Source: Ichthyophis bannanicus
Taxonomy: Eukaryota > Chordata > Amphibia > Gymnophiona > Ichthyophiidae
DNA: 64,000 nt
Direction: 5' to 3'
Assembly (NCBI GenBank): GCA_033557465.1
Contig: CM066040.1
Location: 329,424,297-329,488,296 of the forward strand
The notes below the pieces were generated by a model. That model saw nothing but the letters and a program-made list of their open reading frames with translations, searched no databases and had not been told where the DNA came from. A program made the translations under genes and the position numbers. This document shows, in pieces, positions 1-10,857 of this stretch (position 1 is its first letter; each line of letters begins with the position of its first letter).

Positions 1-56
1 GATCCACTGTGTCTGTCCCATACCCTTTTGAATTCTGCCACTGTATTTGCCCCAAC
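1..56 (-). repeat. Fragment of J-family CR1-like repeat
   Basis: These bases resemble 9654-9712 further along (shared words such as TTTTGAATTC and a following run on TTTGCCCC/TATCACC). The second copy belongs to a repeat whose end reads ACATAGAAACATG, so this is probably the same antisense repeat cut by the window edge and by CR1 copy A1. Too short for certainty. Confidence 0.35.
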
Positions 57-698
57 GATAATGCCTCTGTATCATTCCATGGTGCGACCCGCACCTCGAA
101 TATTGTGTGCAGTTCTTGTCGCTGTATATTAAAAAGGATATAGCAAAATTAGAAAAGGTACAAAGAAGAGCCACCAAAATGGTAAAGGGGATGGAGGGAT
201 ACCCCTATGAGGAGAGGCTAAAAAGGTTAGGGCTCTTCAGCCTGGAAAAGAGAATGCTGAGGGGAGACATGATATAAATTAATGAACAGAGTGGAACAGG
301 TAAACATAGATCGACTGTTTATGCCATCAAAATGTAGAAAGACTAGGGGACATACAATGAAGCTACAGTGTGACCCATATAACAGTAATAAGAAAAAATA
401 TTTTCCACTCAACGCGTGATCAAACTCTGGAATTTGTTACCGGAAAATATAGTAAAAGCTGTTAGTGTAGCGGGCTTTAAAAAAAGGTTTTGACAAATTC
501 TTGGAGGAAAGGTCCATAAGCCATTATTAAAGGGGACTCGGGAAATCCACTGCTTGTCCCAGTACAAGCATTGTGGAACCTGTGTCTTCTGGGGAAACTG
601 CTAGGTACTTGTGACCTAGATTGGCCACTGTTGGAAACAGGATACTGGGCTTGATGAACCTTGGTCTGACCCAGTATGGCATAACTTATGTTCTTATG
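57..698 (+). mobile_element. CR1 family A copy A1, 3' end (5'-truncated)
   Basis: This matches the 3' third of the CR1 family seen complete at 46007-49779. The frame encodes the RT C-terminal region (words such as [13 protein letters not shown] and [11 protein letters not shown]) and then the 3'UTR with the CAGTATGGCATA signature, ending in TTATGTTCTTATG, an octamer-type CR1 tail. Stops and indels break the frame (for example around 275-285), so it is a dead fragment. Its 3' end abuts LINE B1 at 699. Confidence 0.85.
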
Positions 699-822
699 GA
701 AAGGTGATGGGCCAAGCTAAAAGGAGCTATAAAAATGGCAGCAGATCATTACGGAAGAAATGTAAATAAAAGAAAAAGGAACCCACTGGGGTTCTCCAAG
801 GAAGTGCCTAAAAAACTAAATG
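699..822 (+). mobile_element. LINE B1, segment 1 (endonuclease-RT linker)
   Basis: The translated segment (MAADHYGRNVNKRKRNPLGF, then SKEVPKK) matches the B2 linker at 22990-23110 (KYVRNVNKKKRRR, WFSKEV). The match stops at 822 where an L1-like element begins and resumes after it at 7317. The last 11 bases, 812-822, are one copy of the L1 target duplication. This is therefore part of one CR1-clade LINE whose other pieces lie at 7317-9145, 34122-34243 and 37568-38195. Confidence 0.75.
812..822. repeat. Target-site duplication of L1-like G1 (5' copy)
   Basis: AAAACTAAATG at 812-822 is repeated exactly at 7317-7327, directly after the A-rich tail of the element. The LINE B reading resumes at the second copy, which supports target-primed insertion here. 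Confidence 0.75.
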
Positions 823-1541
823 GAGGAGGAAGTGACATCACCGGAGCCGATGGCGGCATGAGGCAGCCGCTCCGGCACCAACCCAGCCAAAAAAAGTTAA
901 AACTGACCCTCCGGAGGTGGGAAACGGCAGCCCGGGGAGGGGGAAGAAGCCGGGAGCCAGCAGAGCAGTATTTAAAATGCGGAGGCGTGGGAGGACCCGG
1001 TGGCGAACTAAAGCAGCTGGAGCGGTGGCTGACCACGTGAAGGGGCAAGATGGCGCCCGGAGCTCCGGAGTGGAAGGCGTGAGAGGTATGGCGACGGCGG
1101 GGAGCACGGGAGGAAGCGGCAACCAAAGAAGCTGGCCGGAGAGAAGAGGCTGGGGAGAGGGAGCTGGCAAGAGCGCGAAGGAAGTGAGAGGTGAAAGCGC
1201 AGTAGCGGAGCCAGCGGAAAAGTGAGCTGGGCTGGAGGAGAACTGTACAGTGGAGGCAGCAAGCAGTGTTCCCTATGGAAGCCACCCACAGAAGCCAAAG
1301 GAGGTTGAGAACGGCTGGGGAGGAGCGTTGAATCAGGGCACAGGGATAGAGAAACGGCAAACTGCAAGCAAGTACAAATAAGCTGTGGAAGAGGAAGGAA
1401 CAAGGGCTGCTGAGATGACTACAAGAAGGAAAGCAGCAGACCTCAGAGTACGCATACTCGAGGACACATGCAGGGAAAAATGATATAGTGCCAAGTGAGA
1501 ATAATCAATAGCAACAAGGCACTGAAGAGCGTGCGGAGGAG
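823..1541 (+). promoter_or_regulatory. 5'UTR and internal promoter region of G1
   Basis: GC- and CpG-rich leader starting with GGAGGAAGTGACATCACCGG, ending before the ORF1 ATG at 1542. L1-type elements transcribe from an internal promoter in such leaders; that role is inferred. Open frames seen on either strand here have no recognisable domain and look accidental. Confidence 0.5.
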
Positions 1542-2457
1542 GTGGAAATGGAATCTGAGAAGGCAACGGGAAATGAACTTCCCCAAAATATCACTAGAGC
1601 GGAGCTTAGGGACTGGTTCCTGGAAATAAAAAAAGAAGTCCAGTCTGTAAAAAGTGAGCTAACAGAGCTTCTGGGTCCATTGAAGGAGGAAATTGGAGAG
1701 CTGGTGTGCAGGATGGGAGAGCATGAAAATCGCCTGCAAGAAATTGAGCAATTACAGGAGGAAGGGATACAAAGAGGAGCAAAGCTAACTTCCCAGCAGG
1801 AGGCATTACTTTATAAACTGGAAGATTTGGAGAACCGCTCACGACAGAATAATCTGAGAATTCGAGGAATCCCAGAGGAGAAAGAATTCCAAGATAGTGA
1901 AAAGGTGGGCGGTGTCGGTGTGTCTAGAGGTGTTAAGGAAAGGGGGAGTGGAGGTGGCAGCCGTGGACATACAAATGGAGAGAGCACACAGAGCGCTAGG
2001 ACCATCGGTAGGGAACAGGCCCAGAGACATTGTAATTTGTCTGGGACATTATAAAACAAAGGAGAGAATCGTCAACATTACGAAGGGCATTGGAGCCATT
2101 ACGTGGCAGGGATACCCTGTGCAGATATATGAGGACTTGTCTGCGGGCACCCTACAGCGGAGGAGGGCAATGCAACCTGTGACACAAGTTTTGCGGAAAG
2201 CAGAAATCATGCACAGATGGCTACATCCGTTTGGAATATGCTTCACCCTAAAAGGGAGGACATGGCAGTTGCAATCGCCTGTGGAGGCAATGGGGGCTCA
2301 ACGTGAAGCTGGGCTGGGGCCCCAGGATATTTCTAAGGCGGCAGCCTCAAAGGAGCGGAGGAGGCAGCAGCAGCAGCAAGGAGAGAACCCGGAGAGGAGG
2401 AACAACGGGAGGACAAGGCCGGAGGAGCACGAGGACCGGACCGAGAAAGGGACCTGA
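1542..2457 (+). pseudogene. L1-type ORF1 protein (RNA-binding chaperone), frameshifted
   Basis: The first part (1542 to about 1900) gives a charged coiled-coil-like stretch and then the L1 ORF1p signature LEDLENRSRQNNLRIRGIPE near residues 95-115. The reading then shifts frame near 1897-1930 and continues with the rest of the RRM-like region (MERAHRALGP) and the C-terminal domain (PVQIYEDLSAGTLQRRR, then RWLHPFGICFTLKGRTW) to the stop at 2455. ORF1p coats the element RNA and acts as a nucleic-acid chaperone. One frameshift splits it, so it is broken. The ATG at 1542 follows the GC-rich leader. Confidence 0.85.
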
Positions 2458-3028
2458 GGACTGATAAATAATATGTGGTGTATACATTGGGGAGGAGGTG
2501 GAGGAATGCATTGTGTACTGTATGAGTGGGAGGGGCAGGGTGGGTAGGAATGGAGGGTGGTGGGTGGGGGATTTGGTGTAAAGAGGGAGTCAAAGATGTG
2601 AGTGCTGGGGGTGGGAACATGGAAGGGTTAAGAGCGGGAGGAAGGAGGGGGAGGGAGGGCACTGGGGGTGAGGAGGAAGGGGATAGGAGGTAGAGTGGGG
2701 TGGAGAGGGGAAGGGCAAGACTGAGGGAGGGATAGGAAGCAGGGGGAGGGAAGCACGGACAGGTAGGGAGAGGGGGGAGCGAGCAGGAAGCGGCTGGGGG
2801 AGGTAGGGGGCGCACTACTAGTAAATCCTCTGGAGAAGGAGGATGAGGAGGGAGGGTAGAGGAGAGGGGGAAGCGTGGGAGGGGCTGGGGAGCAGGGAGG
2901 TGTGGAAGAGGGGGAGTGGGGGGAGCGAGGGGAAGCGGAGGAGCTGGGTTGGGGTATAGGAGGGGGGTGGGGGAAGGAAGGGAGGGAGGGGCCAGGAGAA
3001 GGCAGATCAGAGAAGGAAAACGTTAACA
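2458..3028 (+). other. Purine-rich inter-ORF spacer of G1
   Basis: About 570 bases that are almost all A and G on this strand, with many GGG runs (GGGAGGGGG-type words). No gene. The C/T-rich opposite strand yields long proline/serine-rich frames that are composition artefacts. The G runs could form quadruplexes; that is inference. Confidence 0.6.
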
Positions 3029-6000
3029 ATGGCGACACTGAATGTAAAGGGGTTACGTACGTGGAGGAAACGGAAATTGGTAGAGCAAGAGGGCAGAAGA
3101 ATGGGGGCGGAAATTCTGTGCATTCAGGAAACCCATCTGAGGGTGGGGCAGGAATACCTATTGGAATCCAGACAATACCCAAAGGTGGTCTTGACGGGAC
3201 AGAGAAAGAACTCCCGGAAGGGGGGGTGGGAATTCTGGTGGGAGGTGAATATCAGCATATGGTGAAAAGTACCCGTAGGGGGAAAGGGGGCAGATGGGTG
3301 GGGGTGCTATTACAAATAGAGCGGGAAGAGGTGTGGGTGATTAGTCTATATGGACCTAACGAGAGGCAGGGGGAGGTGTATGAGCAAATACTGAGGGAGC
3401 TATAGGAATTTGGAAGTACTTCCATAGTATTGGGAGGGGATTTTAACCTGACATGTAATCCCTGTCTGGACACCAGTGGAGGTCAGGGCGGAGGGGGGTG
3501 AGGGGATAGGCGCCGAATGCATAAAATGAGGGAGAGATTAGGATTAGTGGATGTGTGGAGAAGCTGGCACCCGGGAGAGCGGAAGTATACCTACTATTCC
3601 CCAGTACATGGTTCCTATAGTAGGTTAGATATGATATGGGGGGGGGGGGAGGGGGGACACAATGGGTGGAGAGGGTGCAGGAAGTAAAACATGGCTTGAT
3701 CACCTGGTCAAATAATGCTCCAGTTAGGGTTACGTTCGCCCTGGGGACAGAAGAAGATAGTCTAAAATTCTGGAGGTTAAATGACTCCCTGCTTGAAGAG
3801 GAGTGGTACGTGGGGAAGCTTAAGGACAGTATAAACGAATATATTAGGTTGAACGACACAGGGGAAGTGACCATGGGGACTTTGTGGGATGGACTAAAAG
3901 CGGAACTTCAGGGGCAGCTGGCGAGTAGGGGGGGGGCGCAAGTAAAGAGGGAAAAAGGGGTAGTGGAACGGGAACTACTGCAGAAATTGGAGAAACTTGA
4001 GAGAGTGCATCAAGCGGGGCAGGATCCACATATTATCGCAGAGCTCATTAAGGTAAGGGCAGAACTGAGCAAACTGCGAGCACAGGAGATGGCGCACCAG
4101 CTGGCGGTATTGAAGCAGACCCACTTCGAAGGGGGGAACAGGGTGGGGAAGCTGTTAGCGTGTTGCCTGAAGGCAAGGAGACAGGCAGCGTTTATAGATG
4201 GGATCAGAAATTATAAAGGAGAAATGGAACACTGAACCAAGGGTATCAGGAAGATATTCAGGGAATTTTATGAGAACTTTAAGAGTGAAACCACGGCGGG
4301 GGGGGGGGGGGGGTGGGGATTGAAGAGTTCTTGAATGAGTGTCACCTTCCCCAGGTGAATGAGGAGGAGAGGGAACGCTTGGGGCAGGAGATTCAGGAGG
4401 AGGAGGTAAGGAGGGGTATAGCCACGCTAAAAACTTGGAAAGCACCGGGTTTGGATTGGTATACTGCAAAGTTTTATAAAGTGATGTCTGAATCGATCAT
4501 GCCCATCCTCACTCAGGTAGTGAATAGGGTTCTCCAAAGAGAGAGTCTCCCAAAGTCTATGGCGGAAGCCGGAATTACGGTATTGCCGAAGCCGGGGAAA
4601 GATAGGGGGGTATGTGGATCCTATAGACCAATTTCTCTAATAAATCTGGATGCAAAATTGTTGGCAAAAGTGTTGGCAAGCCGGATCCAGGATGTAGTGC
4701 CACAAGTGATTCATCCTGATCAGACCGGGTTTGTCAAAGGGAGACAAGGAAGCAATAATGTGAGAAAGATTTTGAATATAGCCTGGCAGCTTCAGAGATC
4801 TAAAGAGCCGGCGGTGATGGTATCGGTTGATGCAGAGAAAGCGTTTGACCGTGTGGAGTGGCCATATATGTTTCGAGTACTGGAGAAAATGGGGTTTGGA
4901 ACGCAGTATATTAGCTGGATAAGAGCATTATACCAGGGGCCGAGAGCTAGAGTTGGAGTGAATGGTGGGTATTCAGACAGCTTTGAGCTTCATAGAGGTA
5001 CTAGACAGGGGTGTCCGCTGTCTCCTTTGCTATTCGCAATAGCTTTTGAACCGCTGGCCGCATATATTAGGCGTGAGGCGGACATAAAGGGGGTGGAGAT
5101 GAGGGGGCGAGAGGAAAAGATTGGGTTATTCGCAGATGATATTATCTTCACATTGATACAGCCAATCACAACGTTGCCAGTACTAATGAAGGGCATCCAG
5201 CGGTATAGCCGCATAGCAGGATATAGAATGAATCAAGGTAAAACCGAAATGTTGGGGTTCAACCTGGCATCTAGAGTGGAGGAGAGTATACGGCACAGTT
5301 TTAGATTCCGGTGGGTGGAGGGAAGCTTCCGATATTTAGGGATCCATCTGGGGACTCTCTTATCTAGGATTAAACAATGGAACTATCAGGGGTTGGGGGA
5401 AAATATTCGGCAGGATCTGTCTAAGTGGAGGGGATTGTATCTATCATGGATGGGCCGCATAGCGGTGCTAAAAATGAATATACTGCCGCAACTGTTTGTG
5501 TATATGTCCTTACTGTGTAGGGTGGCAAAAAAAGAAATAGGATGCAAAACCTGTTAATGCAGTTTATCTGGGATGGGAAGCGGCCCAAAGTAGCTAGGGC
5601 TACCATGTATAGGACAAGGGAAGAAGGGGGGGGGGCTGGGGGTACCCGTCATTGTTTCGATATTATGAGGCGGAGCAACTCTGGGCACTTTTTGCGTGGA
5701 AAGAGGGAATGGAGCAACCAGGGTGGGCATACATGGAAGGAGAGGAGGAGGTGGGTACAGAGGCCTGGATATGGGACCCTGGGGCCAGAAGGCGGGAGAA
5801 GGGAGAGGAGAATCCGTATCTGGAGCTCACTAAACAGGTCTGGTGGAAATGGAAGAGGTACCTGATGGGGGGGGGAAGACGAACTCCAGGGAGACTTACA
5901 TCCAGACAGTGGCGGAGGGAGGGATGGAGGAAGAGGTGGGGGAGGAAGGGGCTGAGGAAAATTGGCCAAATGGTAGAAGAAGGGCGGAGGATCTGGAAAT

Positions 6001-6819
6001 TTGAGGACTTACAGGAGAAGTATCAGTTGGAGGAGCGAGAAGGCATGCGTATATGGGTATGTGGTATTGGTTGCAGCAGAAGGCGGTGAAAACGGATTTA
6101 TCTGCTCAGACCACCCCCTTTGAGGAGATGATGGGGAAAAGGGGGACGACTACTCGGATATATTACGGTTATATAAGCTGCTGGGGGAACATAAGCTGGG
6201 GCCAATTCGGAGTCAGAAGCAGTGGGAGGAGGAGCTGGGAGGTCAATGGGATTCCACGAGGTGGGATAGTATTTATATCAGAACACACAGGCTAGTAATG
6301 TTAGAAAATAGCTATAAGCTGAGGTTGAGAATGTACTGGACTCTGGTGTGGCTTCATGCACTGTACCCGGGAAGTCTGGAGAGCTGTTGGAAGGGATGTG
6401 GGGCAAGGGGGGATCTCCTACATATGATTTGGAGCTGCCCCAGAGTACGAGGTTATTGGACAGCCGTGGAAAGTCTCACAGCGGATATAACTGGGGTACG
6501 GGTACAGTTTACACCGGCTATGGTAATATTGAACGAGGAGGTGAAGGGAGGGGGAGGAGGAGACTTTGGGAAGTTAAAGGGATATTGTGTTATTGCTGCC
6601 AGGATGAGCCTTCTCCGGTGGTGGAAGAATACGGGGGTACCCCCAATAAAAGAGGTGGTGGGGAGAATGGAGCAGCTGTGGGGCTTTTGTGCGATAGAAG
6701 CACACAGAAAGCACACCCTCACAAAGTACAATAAGGTGTGGGAGCTGTATGTACAGTGGAGGGGGGAAGGGGTGGAGCACTGGTGTGGGAAATCAGAAGG
6801 AGGAGGAGCAGCGAAGTAA
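3029..6819 (+). pseudogene. L1-type ORF2 (endonuclease-reverse transcriptase), multiply broken
   Basis: The start (3029) gives the APE endonuclease words MATLNVKGL and ILCIQETHL. The frame then jumps near 3200-3260 to SLYGPN (end 3405) and again to GGDFNL and SRLDMIW near 3430-3640. The RT lies in 4313-5557 with APGLDW, SYRPISLINLDAKL, GFVKGRQ, VSVDAEKAFDRVEW, GTRQGCPLSPLLF and the catalytic LFADDIIF. The C-terminal part runs in shifting frames to 6819 and includes a Cys/His motif (CWKGCG, then HMIWSC) typical of L1/Tx1 ORF2. Several breaks coincide with G runs (3640, 4298-4313, 5625). The catalytic FADD is intact but the protein is not. Confidence 0.9.
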
Positions 6820-7316
6820 AAGAAGAAAGAAGTATTTGGTTTGGTTCTTTACCTGCATCAAAATATTGCTGTTGAAATGTATAAGAAGTTTATGATGCTT
6901 ACTGTTTATAATATACACAGGTCTGTTGCCTAATGTAAAATTTACATGGTTAAAAGGATGATATAGTGCTATAGTGTTTGAGAATAGATAGAGGGGGTGA
7001 GGGAGGGTTGGGGGAAGTGGGATGGGTAGGGAGGGAGAGGAGGAGGGGTGGGGGTTAAAGGGGGGAAGAAGGGGGACAGAGGGGGGAATGGGAATAAAAG
7101 GAAAAACAGAAAATGTTTACTATGTTTAATATGCTGCATAGGAGTATTGGGGGTTATGTGTACTATTTGTATTATTGGTATTATTACAGTTGGTGGCAGT
7201 TGGAGGGATGATGTATAGGATGGAAGAGTTTTGACAGACCTGGGGCGGTCTTAAGTTGTGAGATGTATATTGATGCTGGAAACTTGAATAAAGAACAAAT
7301 TACAAAAAAACAAAAC
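6820..7316 (+). other. 3'UTR and A-rich tail of G1
   Basis: Non-coding, G-rich in 6975-7100, with AATAAA at about 7288 followed by an A-rich tail (TACAAAAAAACAAAACAAAA). The 3' target duplication follows directly. Confidence 0.7.
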
Positions 7317-7639
7317 AAAACTAAATGTCAGAAAGGGTAGCATTCACAAAATAGAGAAGAACAGAAAAAATACCAGATAAAATTCAAAAAGGCAAAGAAA
7401 GGAATAAAGATGGCAAAAGCATGAGCAGAAGAAAAAAAATCTAAAATTTAAAGTGAGGCAATGACCTTTTTCAGGTATGTTAAGTAGAGGAGAAAGAATA
7501 GAATTGGAACTGTAGCACTGATAGATGCTGAGGATCGCTTTGTAGATAGTGACGATGAAAAAATAGAAATGCTAAAAAATATTTTTGTTCTGTGCTCACA
7601 TAAGAAAATCCTAAAGAAAGACCTTTAAATGACTGACAT

Positions 7640-9000
7640 ATGGCAATGGATTAGATACCACACTATTCACAGAAGAAACTGTTTATGAACAACTTGAAAA
7701 ACTCAAGGGGGACAAAGGCATGGAGCCGGATGGAATATATCCCACGATACTGAGAGATCGCAGAGGGATTCTGGCAAGACCTATAAAGGATGTGTCTAAT
7801 AGAACATTAGAGAAAGGAGAGGTCCCACGAGATTGGAGAAGGGCTGATGTGGTCCCTCTTCATAAAAGTGGTAACACAAGAGGCAAGTCACTACTGGCTG
7901 GTAAGCCTTACTGCAATGGCTTTAAAAGTAATGGAGATACCACTGAAGGAAAGAATAGTGAACTTTCTGAAATCCAGTGGATTACAAACTTCAAGGTAAC
8001 CTAGCTTTATCAAAAGCAGATTGTGCCAGACAAATCTGATTGATTTCTTTGACTAGGTGACGAGAGAACTGGATTAAGGATGTGCTCAGGAGGCAGTCTA
8101 CTTGGATTTCAGCAAAGCTTTTGATACTGTTCCTCATGGTAGGCTCATGAACAAACTGAGCAGCCTGACATTACTACTACTACTTATCATTTCTATACTG
8201 CTACTAGGCATGTGCAACACTGTACATAAATACATAGAAGAAACAATCCCTGTTCAACAGAACTTGCAAATTATTCAAGATGGTCAAGCAGAACAAATAA
8301 GGGCTAGAGAGTTTCAATATATGTATTTATTTATGTTATTTAAGTGGCTTATGTACCGCCTAATCTTAGAGCCAAGGCGGTTTACAAGCCAAAGTGGTGA
8401 ACTGGCTTGGAAATTGGTTGATAGACAGACAGTGGGTGTTGGTATTAAATGGAATTCACTTGGAAGAAATAAAGGTGAGTAGTGGAGTGCCTAAGGGATT
8501 GGTCCTAGGGCCAGTTCTGTTCAATATCTTTGTGAATGACATTGCCGAAGGGTTGAAAGGAAAGGTTCGCCTTTTTGCAAATGGTCCAAATATTTGCAAC
8601 AGGGTGGACACCCTGGAGAGAAATGAGAGCTTGAGAAATGATCCAGTAGAATAGTGATCTAATGCTCAACAATTAAGATTTAATGTGAAGAAGTGCAAAG
8701 TGATGTACTTAGGGTGAAGAGATACAAAGAGGGCTGTATTTGATTGGAAGCGAGAGACTGATGTGCACAGATCAGGAGAGAAACCTTGGGATGATAGTGT
8801 TTGAGGATCTCAAAGTGGTGAAACACTGTGAAAAGACAGTGACTAAAGCCAGAAGGATGCTAGGCTGCATTGAAGGCATAAACAACCAAAAGGAGGAGGT
8901 GATAATGGCCTTCCTTCTGCAGGTCATTGGTGAGGCCTCACTCGGAGTACTGTGTTCAGTTTTGGAGGTCATATCTCACTAAAGATATAAAAAGCAGTAC
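7640..9000 (+). pseudogene. CR1-clade reverse transcriptase remnant (B1)
   Basis: Fragments in changing frames match B2: MEPDGIYPTILRD and PRDWRRADVVPLHKSG (7720-8004), DFSKAFDTVPHGRLMNK (8102), then after an insertion SSGVPKGLVLGPVLFNIFV (8480-8530), a damaged catalytic motif LFANGPNIC in place of FADD near 8573, and LMCTDQERNLGMI (8765). The Asp-Asp pair of the RT active site is lost, and several stops are present. B2 at 29606-30178 keeps LFADDTKMC at the same place, which confirms the loss. Confidence 0.85.
8168..8393. repeat. Short interspersed repeat(s) inserted in B1
   Basis: The B reading breaks after AACAAACTGAGC and resumes at GTGAACTGGCTTGG. Between them lie a piece starting TTACTACTACTACTTATC and an A/T-rich piece with TTTATTTATG and TACCGCC that resembles the antisense start of the SINE at 37583 (ATTTATTTATTTAG). 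Probably one or two SINE or LINE tails; family not named. Confidence 0.5.
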
Positions 9001-9071
9001 AGAGGAAAGCAACCAAAATGGCATGGGGTTTGTGCTAGAAGCTGTATGAGAAGGGACTTAAAAATCTGAAT

Positions 9072-9140
9072 ATGTATATGTGTGTGTGTGTATGTGTATA
9101 TATATATATACATACACACACACACACACACATATATATA
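9072..9140. repeat. Self-complementary TG/TA/CA microsatellite
   Basis: A (TG)n run is followed by (TA)n and then (CA)n, so the two halves are inverted complements and can fold into one long hairpin. It sits in B1 just before the left MITE end. Confidence 0.85.
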
Positions 9141-9153
9141 ATCTCTCCTAGAG

Positions 9154-9172
9154 CAGGGGTTCTCAACCTAAT
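9154..9172 (+). mobile_element. Left end of a split hAT-type MITE
   Basis: CAGGGGTTCTCAACC at 9154-9168 is the inverted partner of GGTTGAGAACCACTG at 34107-34121. CAG..CTG ends of this kind are usual in hAT elements. Flanks TCCTAGAG (9146-9153) and CCTTAAAG (34122-34129) could be a worn 8-bp target duplication (5 of 8 identical, three transitions). LINE C1 and its nested cargo separate the two ends. Confidence 0.55.
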
Positions 9173-9566
9173 CAACTAATCTTGACTCCTCAATAGCTGA
9201 ATATAATGACCGCATTTCTTCATACTCCACCACAACCAACAGCACAGCTGGGACTATAAGATCCTACCATGTTCCCTGGTTCACACCCGAACTCAAGGCT
9301 CTAAAGAACAAGCTCAGGTAACTAGAGTACAAATGGAGGCACCACAAAGAACCATCTAACTACTCTGCATACACTACTGCCCAGGCTGAGTACTGCTCAC
9401 TCACCCTCCTGAAGAAAAAAGAATACCACACTAACCTAATTAGATCTTCCCTCAAAAGACCAAGAGAGCTATTTGACATAGCCTTACAACTGCTTAAAGC
9501 CTCTACCACAAGCATTTTTGATGCCAACCTATCCCCAGCCAACATGGCACAATTTCTACAGTTCAA
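9173..9566 (+). mobile_element. L2-like LINE C1, segment 1 (endonuclease-RT linker)
   Basis: Translates in fragments to an L2-type linker: PWFTPELKALKNKLR, LEYKWRHHKEPSNYSAY and ELFDIALQLLKAS. It is 5'-truncated at the MITE and interrupted at 9567. Later C1 pieces are at 10203-10857, 11595-12295 and 33901-34021. Confidence 0.65.
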
Positions 9567-9798
9567 ACATAGAAACATGACGGCAGAAAAAGATCACATG
9601 GCCTATCAGTCTGCCCTTCCATATCAATCACTATAACAGTCCCCTTTTTTCCTTTAGAGATCCTCTGTTGGTCCCATGCTATTTTGAATTCAGATACTGT
9701 CCTCATCTTTATCACCTCCACTGGGAGACTTCCACGCATCTACCATTCTTTCAGTAAAAATATATTTCAGTATATTACTCCTCTTTCACCCTCATTAT
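9567..9798 (-). mobile_element. J-family CR1-like 3' fragment
   Basis: Begins ACATAGAAACATG, which read on the opposite strand is an octamer-type CR1 tail, then continues with words shared with bases 1-56. No coding frame of note. It is inserted in C1 next to an antisense C-like piece. Confidence 0.5.
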
Positions 9799-10202
9799 AT
9801 GTCCCCCTTGGTAGATAGCATTGCAGTCATCAATGTGAGGTATCATGGAAGCTTGCAGAACAGAATGGAACTCTGTGGGATCAAGGAGTCGTTGGAAGCG
9901 TTGCAGTGTTTTCGCTTTGTAGTATACGGTCCGGGCGGTTTTGTTGATGTGTGTTTTGAATGTGAGGTGTTGATATACGGTGATTCCAAGGTATCTGACT
10001 TTGCTCCGGGTTTGGATTGTTGTGTTGTTCAGTGTTATTGATGTGAGTTGGGTGAAGTTAGTGTCACTTGTAATGAAGAGAGCCTCCGTTTTGCTGTAGT
10101 CAAATTGTAAGTGATTGTCTTTTAGCCAGTTGGACACATTAGAAAAGCATTCCTGGTGGGTGGAGAGTGAGCATTGGTTTGTATTGATTGGTCTGTAGAT
10201 CA
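9799..10202 (-). pseudogene. Antisense L2-like RT C-terminal fragment
   Basis: Read on the minus strand this gives L2-type post-RT words: SNWLKDNHLQFDYSKTEALF, KVRYLGITVYQHLTFKTHI and LQRFQRLLDPTEF. It has the same protein type as C1 and C2 but lies in the opposite direction inside C1. It may be a separate insertion or an inverted piece made during insertion. No active-site motif remains here. Confidence 0.7.
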
Positions 10203-10857
10203 TGATATGGACAAGCATCGGCATGGCTTCAAATCCCATCATAGTACTGAAGTCCTTCTGACCTCTCTATTAGACATACTAATCAAAGGCACAGAAAAAA
10301 CATCACCACAAGGATTCAGCTTCATTTTTATTGACATCTCTGCAGCCTTCGATTCCATCATCCATGAGCACCTCCTCTCACAGCTCCATGCCATTGGTCT
10401 CAGAGATACAACAGTACAATTGTTCCAATCCTACCTGGCCGACCGATACCAACAAGTCAGGATCAGACCCAAAACTTCCAACTCGTTCAGACTACTTTAG
10501 GGCTTACCCCACGGATCCATTTTATCCTCCCTCCTCTTCAATATTTTTATCCAGCCACAATGCAAAATAATCCAAAATGCAACATCCTCTACCATCTGTA
10601 TGCCAATGATATTTTAATTTACTTACCATTCACTATCATTAACCCTGACTACTCTACAATAGGGCAATGCCTCATAGCCGTCATTCAATGGCTCAACCAT
10701 CACAACATGCATATCAATCCTAACAAATCGGAAGTCGTCCACATAACCAAGAATCTCACCTTCTCCCAACCGCCCACAATCAACCTAGCCAATCTAACTC
10801 TGCAAGTAAAAGAGCAAGTAAAATACCTCTGCTTAGTCCTGGACCAGAACTTAAAAC
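10203..10857 (+). pseudogene. L2-like reverse transcriptase remnant (C1)
   Basis: Fragments give DKHRHGFKSHHSTEVLL, FIFIDISAAFDSIIHEHLL (RT finger/palm motif with Asp), a stop near 10498, GLPHGSILSSLLFN, then YHLYANDILIYLPF where YADD has become YAND, and VKEQVKYLCLVLD. Frameshifts occur near 10500-10560. The damaged YADD and stops mark it as dead. CR1 copy A2 cuts it at 10858. Confidence 0.85.

Larger units (their letters stand above)
823..7316 (+). mobile_element. L1/Tx1-like LINE G1, full length but decayed
   Basis: About 6.5 kb with the L1 layout: GC-rich 5'UTR (823-1541), ORF1 remains (1542-2457), purine-rich spacer, ORF2 remains (3029-6819), G-rich 3'UTR with AATAAA near 7288 and an A-rich tail. 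It is flanked by an 11-bp target duplication. Both ORFs carry several frameshifts, many at expanded G runs, so the copy cannot be autonomous. The RT motifs place it in the L1/Tx1 group. Confidence 0.9.
7317..9145 (+). mobile_element. LINE B1, segment 2 (RT region)
   Basis: Continues the B element interrupted at 822. It aligns in order with B2: linker words near 7330-7480, CAGGTATGTTAAG like CAGGTATATTCGG at 23270, then the RT. It holds a small repeat insertion (about 8168-8393) and ends in a dinucleotide tract next to the left MITE end at 9154. The next piece is at 34122. Confidence 0.8.

Noticed and set aside
749..1403. Long minus-strand frames over the GC-rich start of G1
   Set aside because: They overlap the L1 leader, are leucine/serine/proline-rich by composition, and have no domain.
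2333..3182. Minus-strand proline/serine-rich frames of 160-184 codons
   Set aside because: They are the complement of a purine-rich spacer; the lack of stops follows from base composition.
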